Below are positions 20,001-26,395 of a stretch of DNA of 53,995 bases, one piece after another; positions within the stretch are counted from its first letter, which is position 1, and each line of letters starts with the position of its first letter. The translations under genes were made by a program, and so were the position numbers. The stretch is from JANNYA01 sp043754435. GTDB lineage: Bacteria; Pseudomonadota; Gammaproteobacteria; Xanthomonadales; SZUA-5. Where the stretch lies: positions 1 through 53,995 of the forward strand of contig JAYUUS010000069.1 in the NCBI GenBank assembly GCA_043754435.1, read 5' to 3'. The notes under the pieces are model-generated. The model was not told the origin of the DNA, searched no databases, and saw nothing but the letters and a program-made list of their open reading frames with translations.

Positions 20001-22048
20001 CGCTCATGGATAAAACGATAGTTTTGCTCGGCGTCTTTAGCGCCGACACTGCGGTTTGCATTCGCGAACATCCCCGCTTTGACCAACGCCGCCAAATCCT
20101 CAGGGCTAAGCGTAATGCCGACATTTTCCAGCACCGCGCTCAGCGTATTAAAGTCAAACCGCTGACCGATGCAGGCGGCATATTCCAATATCAGCCGCTG
20201 GCGCTCAGGCAGCAGTGCAATGCCGTTGCCTAAAAACTCGAGTACGTTTTCAGAATAATTCAACTCCGATGCCTTGTCCGCATCCAAGCGCCACATACGG
20301 CTGCCCCCGCTTGTGACGGGCTGCAGCACCTCACTTTGCACCAAATTTTTCAGCAGTTGCCGAGCAAAAAATGGATTGCCCAAGGTTTTTTCAGCCAGCA
20401 CCATTACCACCGAAGCGCGCTCCGCATCGCCGCCGACAAACTCGCCTAGCAAGTCGTCAACCATGCGGCCTAACTGTGTGGCATCCAGCGGCAATAGCGC
20501 AAGCGCTTGCTCCTTAACCTGTGCCGCGCGCAGGCGTTCGCGCCACTGCGCTAACTGCGGTATAGCTAACTCGGTGCGCTCCGTGCTCAGCAACAAGCAG
20601 TTCGCTAGATCGCCTGCTAGCAGCTTTTCTAAAAAATTTAAGGTTGCGCTATCGGCCCATTGCAGATCATCCAGCAACAAAATCAGCGGCTTTTGCTGGC
20701 GACAAGCCACCTGCATGAAGGCGCGCGTCGCCAGCACAAACCGCGTTTGCTCGGCACTCGTACCCAGCGGTAACAGCGGCGGCATTGCGCCGACGAATTT
20801 CCAAAGCTCTGGCAACAGCGGCAACAGCACCGCGATATTGACGCCTAGCGCCTGCTTTAGCTCGGTGCGCAACGCGCTGGAATGGGCCTCGGAAAGGCTC
20901 AGCCAATAGCGCAACAGCCGCATAAAAGCATGTTGCAAACTGGAAAATGGTGTCGATTGCTCCAGGCGTTCGGCACGGCCTTGGCATAAAACGCGCTGTG
21001 CGCTCAAGCGCTCGGCAAAACTGCTCATCACGCTGGACTTACCGGAACCGGCTCCGCCTTTGAGCGCAATCCAGACCGGCTTGCTTGCGGCACTGGCGAT
21101 TTCAACGGCGGCGTCCAGCTCAGCTAACACGCTGTCGCGTCCGTATAAATTGTCTGACTGCATCAAACCAAAAGCGTGGTCTGATTGGCCCAGCGCAAAG
21201 GCGTCTAGCTGTCCGCTTTGCTGCCCGGTTTTTTGCAATTGAGCCTGCATTCGCTGCAAATCGTCCAGCAAACCCGCTGCCGATTGGTAGCGATCTGAGG
21301 GCGATTTCATCAACAGTTTGGCGATCAATGCGCAAAGCACCGCCGGAATCGCAGGGTTGATCTGCGCTACATTCGGCGCTTCAATCGCCAAATGTGCGTG
21401 CAGCAGCCCGGCGTCATCAACGCCAGTAAACACCGCGCGGCCGGTGCTGAGCTCAAATAAAGTGGCGCCTAGCGAATACAAATCGCTGCGATAGTCTGGC
21501 TTGGCGCTGGTGCGGCCGGTTTGTTCGGGCGCGATATAATTCAGTGTTCCTAGCGTGCGCGTGGCAGGTTGGGCCGCGTGCGGTTCGCTCGCCAGTTCTA
21601 AGTCGGTTAGTTTGATTTCGCCGGTGCTGAGATTGACTAAAATGTTGGCGGGGTTAATGTCGTTATGTAGCAACTTCTTGCGGTGCAGCTCATCAACGGC
21701 GCGCACGATGCCGATCGCATAATCCAGCAATTGCGACACTGCCAGATTGCGCCCACCCACAGCGCGGCGCAAACTTAAACTGTCGTCGTCAGCGTAGAGC
21801 AAATAGCTGCGGTGTCCGGCGCGCTCAAGCCCTAATAGATGCACGGTATGCTGCAATTTAAGCGGCGCACTGACCTGAAATTCGCGCTCATAACGCACAA
21901 GCTCTTGCGCCGTGGGGAACTCGTTTTTAAGTGCTTTAATCACCACCCGCGCATTGTCAATCAAGCGCGTCGCCCGAAATACCAGCGAGGTTTGCCCCTG
22001 ATGTAACTCTGACTCAAGTCGAAACCCGCTAATTTGCACTGCGCACAA
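17084..22048 (-). CDS. Multidomain signalling protein: Ser/Thr kinase-like, AAA ATPase, helical repeats, GAF and GGDEF
   Basis: A 1654-residue fusion. Residues 1-265 form a protein kinase-like domain with Lys38 (VVIKALK), catalytic-loop HNDINPANIL (Asp130, Asn135) and Asp149, but the DFG motif reads DLE and the glycine loop is degenerate. Residues about 300-600 form an AAA/STAND-type ATPase with Walker A GGAGSGKSS (331-339) and Walker B LILLLDDLQWAD. A long helical region (about 700-1250) is TPR-like. A GAF domain follows (about 1320-1470), then a GGDEF domain with GGEEF at 1568-1572. The residues where the RxxD inhibitory site would fall do not match it. The first half resembles PknK-type trifunctional kinases, which usually end in a histidine kinase; here c-di-GMP synthesis replaces it. 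Start is TTG 22048 or GTG 22039. Confidence 0.9.
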   Translation of the reverse strand: MCAVQISGFRLESELHQGQTSLVFRATRLIDNARVVIKALKNEFPTAQELVRYEREFQVSAPLKLQHTVHLLGLERAGHRSYLLYADDDSLSLRRAVGGRNLAVSQLLDYAIGIVRAVDELHRKKLLHNDINPANILVNLSTGEIKLTDLELASEPHAAQPATRTLGTLNYIAPEQTGRTSAKPDYRSDLYSLGATLFELSTGRAVFTGVDDAGLLHAHLAIEAPNVAQINPAIPAVLCALIAKLLMKSPSDRYQSAAGLLDDLQRMQAQLQKTGQQSGQLDAFALGQSDHAFGLMQSDNLYGRDSVLAELDAAVEIASAASKPVWIALKGGAGSGKSSVMSSFAERLSAQRVLCQGRAERLEQSTPFSSLQHAFMRLLRYWLSLSEAHSSALRTELKQALGVNIAVLLPLLPELWKFVGAMPPLLPLGTSAEQTRFVLATRAFMQVACRQQKPLILLLDDLQWADSATLNFLEKLLAGDLANCLLLSTERTELAIPQLAQWRERLRAAQVKEQALALLPLDATQLGRMVDDLLGEFVGGDAERASVVMVLAEKTLGNPFFARQLLKNLVQSEVLQPVTSGGSRMWRLDADKASELNYSENVLEFLGNGIALLPERQRLILEYAACIGQRFDFNTLSAVLENVGITLSPEDLAALVKAGMFANANRSVGAKDAEQNYRFIHERIREASLRERPEQERALMHLQIGRFWHDTQARGLFDVVNQLNRGVALLETDAEREMLARLNAKAAFESRAQTAYESALEYASFAVGLLPGDFQQREPAQTLEWYLLLADAQASAGQLKLAIDVFEHAKFMAESAVSKARVLERMCDALQSSGQPMQALSTVQEALKLLGHELLLPTAEQSEAFARMQQEQSALVAALCAPAALSTLAGLENADVAAARLSGLYDKAIISVYFCRPDMLAFVTARSVQHVKKTGLTPQAGLAFAWWSMILCMLDKHAQATEYAEMACSTHARFGNDYYGGGAKMVATAMALSWTRPYAQVYADAGESAALLHQSGNLQFASYGLITQHIVTIVEASDCTLMLQSCERWADYCERYVPLELGQARIRRYCLKRMMGQMPEFLDCAAIVNEYAQQNNHTDVCESLTEMARLALITDDFASCLALCERAQPLFAAGAAGTLLLNFSNLVQLAISSARCARLAEGPEATRLATQFAAAAQRIEYLSTLHGDNFAGYQFLVQAEGAVLRDEFDLANSSYLAAIRHAQRMRYTLLQAQATQYLAELLRAHGLHFAHGVEADAQQLYRRAGCLIKVNESDTRPTRLSETTHASTSTGGAHSVDLLSVLKANEVIASEIDFDKLLLRLLSIAVENAGAQRGVLVLKQDDQFYVEADSREGRVHELLSHSNRCPEQMILYVARSSLATTMEDGPRRTAFREDPYFLRHATRSVLACPIVRLGTLRGVIYLENNSAAGVFGFQRVEMVSMLLGSAAIALENAELYRARQRYTEELEQRVSERTRALEHANQALARLADIDGLTQIPNRRNFDQRCAELAAIGAEVAFILCDVDDFKAYNDHYGHPAGDEVLRKIGACLASLALPFAARALGLVARYGGEEFVIVLPDTDAQAALRCAEIANQAVYALALPHTQARAAPQVTMSLGIAHTLRLHPDKIESLINAADGALYQAKNAGRNRAHLSI

Positions 22049-22139
22049 CCTAAATTTACGATAGCTTGAGTTTAACGAGCGATTCGAGTGTGCAGGGAAG
22101 CAATTGCCTACTTTCTACGATTTGTGATGTTTTGTTTAC

Positions 22140-23540
22140 TTAAGTACTATGCCCCGCAATCACCCCCGCCAATGCCGAAGCCGCCGCAGTCGCGGGGCTT
22201 GCCAGTACAGTGCGTGCACCTTTGCCTTGGCGGCCTTCAAAGTTGCGATTGCTGGTTGATACCGCAAGCTGACCCGGCGCTACCAGATCGCCATTCATCG
22301 CGATGCACATCGAACAGCCCGCTTCGCGCCATTCGGCACCGGCGTTGAGGAAAATTTGATCTAAGCCTTCCGCCTGCGCGTCGCGTTTGATTTGTTCGGA
22401 CCCAGGCACGACCAGCATGCGCACATTGGCGGCGATTTTTTTACCTGCCAATATGTGCGCTGCGGCGCGCAAATCGCTCAAGCGGGAGTTGGTGCAGCTG
22501 CCGATAAACACGACATCGACCTTGGTGCCCGCAATTGGCGCATTTGCTGTCAAACCCATGTACGCCAAGGATTTTTCATTGTCAGCGCCACCCGGAAGCG
22601 GCGCATTTAGGGTGGTGACTTGCCCAGGGTTGGTGCCATAGGTCAAGGTGGTATCAATTTTACTGGCGTCGATAGTGATCTCGCGATCAAAAATCGCACC
22701 TGGGTCGCTGACGAATTCGCGCCACTGGCTGACCGCCGTCTCGAAAGCATCGCCCTTAGGCACTTTTGCACGGCCACGCAAATACTCAAACGTCACCGCA
22801 TCGGGTGCTACCAAACCAGCGCGCGCACCGGCTTCAATCGACATATTGCACAGCGTCATGCGCGCTTCCATGTCCATCGCACTGACGGTGCTGCCGCGAT
22901 ATTCCAGCACATAGCCGGTGCCGCCTGCCATGCCGATTTGGCCGATCACGTGCAGGATTACGTCTTTCGCGCTAATGCCGGGCTTGAGTGCACCGTCAAT
23001 ATTAATCGCCATGGTTTTGGCTTTGGTTTGCAGCAAGCACTGCGTGGCAAACACGTGCCCGACCTCAGTCGAGCCGATGCCAAACGCCAACGCGCCGAAC
23101 GCACCGTGCGTGCTGGTATGACTATCGCCGCAGACGATCACTTGCCCCGGCTGTGTCGCACCGACCTCCGGCCCAATGACGTGCACAATGCCGCGCCGCG
23201 CGTCGCCAAAGCCGTACAGCTCAACGCCAAATTCGGCGCAATTGGCCACTAGCGTATCGACCTGCTTTTTGGCCTGCGGCGTGAAGTAGCTCAACTCGCC
23301 AGCGGCGTTTGGCGGTAAGGTAGGCGTGGAGTGATCCAGCGTCGCCAAGACGCGATCTGGGCGGCGCAAAGTCAAGCCGCGCTCGCGCAGTTCCGTGAAC
23401 GCTTGCGGGCTGGTGACTTCGTGGATCAAATGTAAATCGACATAGATAACCGCTGGAGTGGACGCGGTTTGTGCCACCACGACATGACTGTCCCAGATTT
23501 TTTCATACGCGGTGCGCGGCGCGTGAGCAACAGAACTCAT
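22140..23540 (-). CDS. leuC: 3-isopropylmalate dehydratase large subunit
   Basis: This is the 466-residue large subunit of isopropylmalate isomerase, which with LeuD interconverts 2- and 3-isopropylmalate in leucine synthesis. It belongs to the aconitase superfamily. The three [4Fe-4S] cysteines are visible: Cys349 in GSCTNSRLSDL, and Cys409 and Cys412 in AGCSMCIAMNGD. The DSHTSTHGAFGALAFGIG block is intact, as is the C-terminal SNRNFEGRQGKGARTVLAS. The length matches the family. It overlaps leuA by 4 bp (ATGA). leuD and leuB, which usually follow leuC, are absent; the next gene on the strand is the kinase/GGDEF fusion 91 bp away. Confidence 0.97.
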   Translation of the reverse strand: MSSVAHAPRTAYEKIWDSHVVVAQTASTPAVIYVDLHLIHEVTSPQAFTELRERGLTLRRPDRVLATLDHSTPTLPPNAAGELSYFTPQAKKQVDTLVANCAEFGVELYGFGDARRGIVHVIGPEVGATQPGQVIVCGDSHTSTHGAFGALAFGIGSTEVGHVFATQCLLQTKAKTMAINIDGALKPGISAKDVILHVIGQIGMAGGTGYVLEYRGSTVSAMDMEARMTLCNMSIEAGARAGLVAPDAVTFEYLRGRAKVPKGDAFETAVSQWREFVSDPGAIFDREITIDASKIDTTLTYGTNPGQVTTLNAPLPGGADNEKSLAYMGLTANAPIAGTKVDVVFIGSCTNSRLSDLRAAAHILAGKKIAANVRMLVVPGSEQIKRDAQAEGLDQIFLNAGAEWREAGCSMCIAMNGDLVAPGQLAVSTSNRNFEGRQGKGARTVLASPATAAASALAGVIAGHST

Positions 23541-25117
23541 GCTGCCTCCGCAACTAATTTGTCGGCAGTATCATTTACTGGAACCAACGCAACCGCGCGC
23601 TGCTTTTGCCGTTCAATGCGATTGATTACCTCTAAAAATGCGCGCGCGCTCGCCTCAATAATGTCAGTGGAAATCGCGTGCCCGCGCAGCGTTTGCCCTT
23701 GATAGTGCGTCACAATCGTCGCTTGCCCCTGTGCGTCCTCACCACTGGTCAGCGCGCGAATTTGATAGTCGACTAAGGTCACATCAATGCCAGTGGCGCG
23801 TTCAATGGCGCGAAACACCGCGTGCACCGGGCCATCACCAATCGCCGCTTCGGCGATGCTTTGCTGATCCGGGCCAATTAACTGCACGCTGGCAGTCGGC
23901 AGCGCGGATTCGCCAACGGACGAGCTCAAATGCAGCCGCTGCAAAATCCACGGGCCTGGGCTATGGCCGTCTTCACCGGCGGCAATGGCTTCCAAATCGG
24001 CATCGAACACTTCTTTCTTTTTGTCCGCCAACGCTTTGAAGCGCGCAAACACCACGTCCATTTCCGATTCCGGCACATGCAGGCCCAGCACCACCAAGCG
24101 ATCCCGCAGCGCATGCCTGCCGCTGTGTTTGCCCAGCACCAGCGAGCTGACACTCACGCCCACATCTTCGGGCTTCATGATTTCGTAGGTCGCGCGGTTT
24201 TGCAGCATGCCGTGCTGATGAATGCCCGCCTCGTGCGCGAAGGCGTTGTCGCCCACAATCGCTTTGTTACGCGCCACCGCCATGCCGGTGAGCGTCGAAA
24301 ATAAGCGGCTGGTCGGCTGCAAACGGCGCGTATCAATATTTGTTGTAACCGGGAATAAGCTGGAACGCGTGCGAATTGCCATGACCAGCTCTTCCAAGCT
24401 GGCATTGCCCGCACGTTCGCCGACGCCATTGATGGTGCACTCGACTTGGCGCGCACCGGCCTGCACTGCGGCTAAAGAATTCGCGACTGCAAGCCCCAAA
24501 TCATCGTGGCAGTGTGTGCTTAACACCGCGCGTTCAATACCTTTCACGCGTTCGCGCAAAAACCGAAACAGCGCGCCGTATTCTTCCGGCGTGGTGTAAC
24601 CCACGGTGTCCGGGATATTGAGCGTGGTAGCACCCGCTTCTAGCACTGCCGTGAATACTTCAACCAAAAATTCCGGTTCCGTGCGGGACGCATCTTCAGC
24701 AGAAAACTCCACATCACCGCACAAACTGCGCGCCAGTTTCACCGCATTGACGGCATTGCTGAGCACCTGATCGGTGCTCATTTTCAGCTTGTGTTCGCGG
24801 TGAATCGGGCTGGTTGCCAAAAACGTGTGAATGCGCGGGCGTTCCGCATGTTTAACCGCTTCCCAGCAGCGCGTGATATCGCCCGCTTGCGCACGCGCCA
24901 AACCCGCAATAATCGGCCCGCGCACCTCAGCGGCAATTCGCGAAACCGAATCAAAATCGCCAATCGAAGCCTGCGGAAAGCCAGCTTCGATCACGTCGAC
25001 TTTAAGCTCAGCTAAAGCAAAAGCAAAACGCAGCTTTTGCGCCTGCGTCATGGAGCAGCCCGGGCTTTGCTCGCCGTCGCGCAAAGTCGTGTCAAAAATT
25101 TTTAAATGTTCGCTCAT
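23537..25117 (-). CDS. leuA: 2-isopropylmalate synthase
   Basis: This 526-residue protein is a full-length bacterial LeuA: it condenses acetyl-CoA with 2-oxoisovalerate, the first committed step of leucine synthesis. The HMGL-like catalytic barrel starts with FDTTLRDGEQSPGCSM (8-23) and holds the metal-binding HCHDDLGLAVANS and GVGERAGNASLEE blocks. The C-terminal LeuA regulatory domain (from about residue 395) senses leucine, giving feedback inhibition. Length and motifs match the long bacterial form. The gene is preceded by an attenuator with a leucine-rich leader peptide (25182-25340), so transcription is probably controlled by charged leucyl-tRNA. The leuC gene overlaps its stop. Confidence 0.97.
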   Translation of the reverse strand: MSEHLKIFDTTLRDGEQSPGCSMTQAQKLRFAFALAELKVDVIEAGFPQASIGDFDSVSRIAAEVRGPIIAGLARAQAGDITRCWEAVKHAERPRIHTFLATSPIHREHKLKMSTDQVLSNAVNAVKLARSLCGDVEFSAEDASRTEPEFLVEVFTAVLEAGATTLNIPDTVGYTTPEEYGALFRFLRERVKGIERAVLSTHCHDDLGLAVANSLAAVQAGARQVECTINGVGERAGNASLEELVMAIRTRSSLFPVTTNIDTRRLQPTSRLFSTLTGMAVARNKAIVGDNAFAHEAGIHQHGMLQNRATYEIMKPEDVGVSVSSLVLGKHSGRHALRDRLVVLGLHVPESEMDVVFARFKALADKKKEVFDADLEAIAAGEDGHSPGPWILQRLHLSSSVGESALPTASVQLIGPDQQSIAEAAIGDGPVHAVFRAIERATGIDVTLVDYQIRALTSGEDAQGQATIVTHYQGQTLRGHAISTDIIEASARAFLEVINRIERQKQRAVALVPVNDTADKLVAEAA

Positions 25118-25181
25118 CTGGAAACCCTCAATTGGTTATGCATTCAATTTGGTGAAACATTATTTTCAGCAATTAAAAATT

Positions 25182-25213
25182 AAAAAACCCCGCAGCGGTC
25201 GCCCGGTGCGGGG
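25182..25213 (-). terminator. Transcription attenuator terminator before leuA
   Basis: On the minus strand, CCCCGCA (25213-25207) pairs with TGCGGGG (25194-25188), followed by a run of six T (25187-25182), giving an intrinsic terminator inside the leuA leader. Twelve bases of its 5' half (25211-25200) are perfectly complementary to bases 25264-25253 in the end of the leader ORF, so an alternative antiterminator structure is available. A third hairpin (GACCGC/GCGGTC, 25267-25251) can sequester the leader segment. These are the parts of a classical ribosome-mediated attenuator. Confidence 0.85.
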
Positions 25214-25238
25214 TTCGGAAGTTCCAGGTTTGACTGAC

Positions 25239-25340
25239 CTAGCCCAATCCGACCGCACCGGGCGGTCTAAGGAGTAGGCAAAGCGCTAACGCAGCGTGTG
25301 CGCGGCGAATGGAGGAATGAATAAAGTTATGGGTCGACAT
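25239..25340 (-). CDS. leuL: Leucine-rich leader peptide of the leu operon
   Basis: A 33-codon frame on the minus strand starts at ATG 25340 and ends at TAG 25241-25239, upstream of the attenuator terminator. Residues 18-24 read L-A-L-C-L-L-L, five leucines in seven, using the codons TTA, CTT, CTA, CTC and CTT (25289-25269), mostly the non-CTG kind typical of control codons. The following residues RPPGAVG lie inside the segment able to pair with the terminator 5' arm. Stalling at the Leu codons when charged tRNA-Leu is low would leave that segment free to form the antiterminator. A weak AGG ribosome site lies about nine bases upstream. Too short for ordinary gene calling. The mechanism is inferred from sequence only. 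Confidence 0.82.
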   Translation of the reverse strand: MSTHNFIHSSIRRAHAALALCLLLRPPGAVGLG

Positions 25341-25382
25341 TTGCTTAGCCTGACGCAAAAGGGCTGGAGCGGTCAAGGGTTG

Positions 25383-25410
25383 ATCTTAAGAATTTTGGTT
25401 TTGCGGGCAA
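25383..25410 (-). promoter_or_regulatory. Candidate promoter of the leuL-leuA-leuC transcript
   Basis: On the minus strand TTGCCC (25410-25405) and TAAGAT (25388-25383) are spaced by 16 bp, each matching sigma-70 boxes at four of six positions, about 40 bp before the leader ATG. Read by eye. Confidence 0.4.
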
Positions 25411-25451
25411 TTTCCCAAATATTGCTAGAAACGGTGTATGCGCAGCGCCGC

Positions 25452-25487
25452 AAACGGCTCCTTCTCCCCAAACGGCTCTTTCTCCCC
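25452..25487. repeat. 18-nt tandem pair, degenerate relative of the CTCCCTCTCC repeat
   Basis: AAACGGCTCCTTCTCCCC (25452-25469) is followed directly by a second copy with one change (25470-25487). The CTCCTTCTCCCC core resembles the arms of the large palindromic repeats at 50.35-50.66 kb and 53.6-54.0 kb. The stretch 25488-25565 continues with a GGGGAGAG motif, suggesting an eroded inverted repeat between leuL and the downstream gene. Confidence 0.55.
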
Positions 25488-25565
25488 ACTATTGCATTTC
25501 TTGGGAGCTAAACCGCACGATGGGGAGAGCAATGGGATACGGGGTGGGCTTTTTACGCCGAATCA

Positions 25566-25748
25566 TTAAAGCAAAAAAATTCGATGCTCACTGTTGGGCG
25601 GTCTAGGCGTGAATTCACCGCCTAAAATACGCGCAAGCTCGCTGAGTTCGCATGCCAGCAGGATAGGATCAACAGCTTCAGGTAGCGCGAACGCTGGGAT
25701 ATTGCTTCCGGTAAAGCCGTCGTATAAGTCTTTTTTAGTTGGAGTCAC
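25566..25748 (-). CDS. Small protein (60 aa) behind the nucleotidyltransferase
   Basis: The frame starts at GTG 25748, eight bases after an AGGA ribosome site that overlaps the stop of the nucleotidyltransferase gene. This spacing supports real translation and an operon with that gene. The product begins TPTKKDLYDGF and contains an acidic helical stretch (EAVDPILLACELSELARIL) before a basic, proline-containing tail. I recognise no family. Small proteins next to MNT-like nucleotidyltransferases are often partners in toxin-antitoxin pairs, so a partner role is possible; that is inference only. The degenerate repeat downstream is not part of the frame. Confidence 0.5.
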   Translation of the reverse strand: MTPTKKDLYDGFTGSNIPAFALPEAVDPILLACELSELARILGGEFTPRPPNSEHRIFLL

Positions 25749-25759
25749 TTATTGCTTCC

Positions 25760-26287
25760 TTAAACGCCCGATTGCATAAGTTCGTCATAAAGATCGGCTT
25801 TGTCAAAGAGTAAAAAGTAATCGTAAATCTGCGCCAGATTTAAGTTTGCACGATGCTTCTGGATTAAGTTGCGAATATCTATTAAGTCTTGCAGCCGTCT
25901 TGGGTCGTTGGTGAGCGCCTGAAGTTTGAGCCCAATGATGCCTTCAACAGTCACCACGTTAAGCGATTGCGCGCCGATTTGCCGGGTTTGTGCCGTTTCT
26001 ATGAGTGCTAGCGCGCGCGGGCGGTAGGCGTAGATAAAGTCTATAGCAGCCATACCACGTCGGTAATTTGCCGCATCTTCGCTGCGATGGATGCACAGGT
26101 AGCCGAGCGAAGTCAGCAACGCGTCAACCCGATCTGCATCTAAGCGATTCAATAAAAAATCGATGTCTTGCGTTGCCCTGGGAATTTGATGCGCGCTCAG
26201 CGCCAAACCACCAATCAGCGCGTAGCGTGCGCCGCAATCAATTAGGCGCGCATTAAATTCTTTAAGCTCGTTGAGTAGGGCATTCAC
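25760..26287 (-). CDS. Nucleotidyltransferase-fold protein (MNT/AbiEii-like)
   Basis: This 175-residue protein shows the hallmarks of a minimal nucleotidyltransferase: GGLALS (Gly26-Gly27, Ser31) followed by RATQDIDFLL with the metal-binding pair Asp41 and Asp43. A later VEGIIGLKLQALTNDPRRLQDLIDI segment resembles the lysine-containing C-terminal part of AbiEii-type and related proteins, where RLQDLIDIR is typical. Such proteins are either toxins that modify tRNA or other targets, or uncharacterised NTases. It heads a two-gene unit with the 60-residue gene 11 bp downstream. Family assignment is good; toxin activity is not shown by sequence. Confidence 0.8.
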   Translation of the reverse strand: MNALLNELKEFNARLIDCGARYALIGGLALSAHQIPRATQDIDFLLNRLDADRVDALLTSLGYLCIHRSEDAANYRRGMAAIDFIYAYRPRALALIETAQTRQIGAQSLNVVTVEGIIGLKLQALTNDPRRLQDLIDIRNLIQKHRANLNLAQIYDYFLLFDKADLYDELMQSGV

Positions 26288-26302
26288 AATATAAGACCTG
26301 TG

Positions 26303-26372
26303 CCCCTCATCCCAACCTTCTCCTCGTAGTTCGGTTTCGCTTCGAACTTAATCTATAGCGGGGAGAAGGAGC
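26303..26372. repeat. Degenerate copy of the palindromic repeat between the nucleotidyltransferase and icd genes
   Basis: The left arm CCCCTCATCCCAACCTTCTC (26303-26322) and right arm GCGGGGAGAAGGAGCGG (26358 onward) match, with mismatches, the inner arms of the repeats near 50.5 and 53.7 kb. The middle differs. It lies in the gap after icd and before the nucleotidyltransferase gene. Confidence 0.65.
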
Positions 26373-26395
26373 GGTTTGAGGCACTGCCCGTTGTT

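Noticed and set aside
20274..20909. Long 211-codon plus-strand frame inside the kinase/GGDEF gene
   Set aside because: Ser/Ala-rich antisense shadow of a GC-biased gene, with no recognisable domain.
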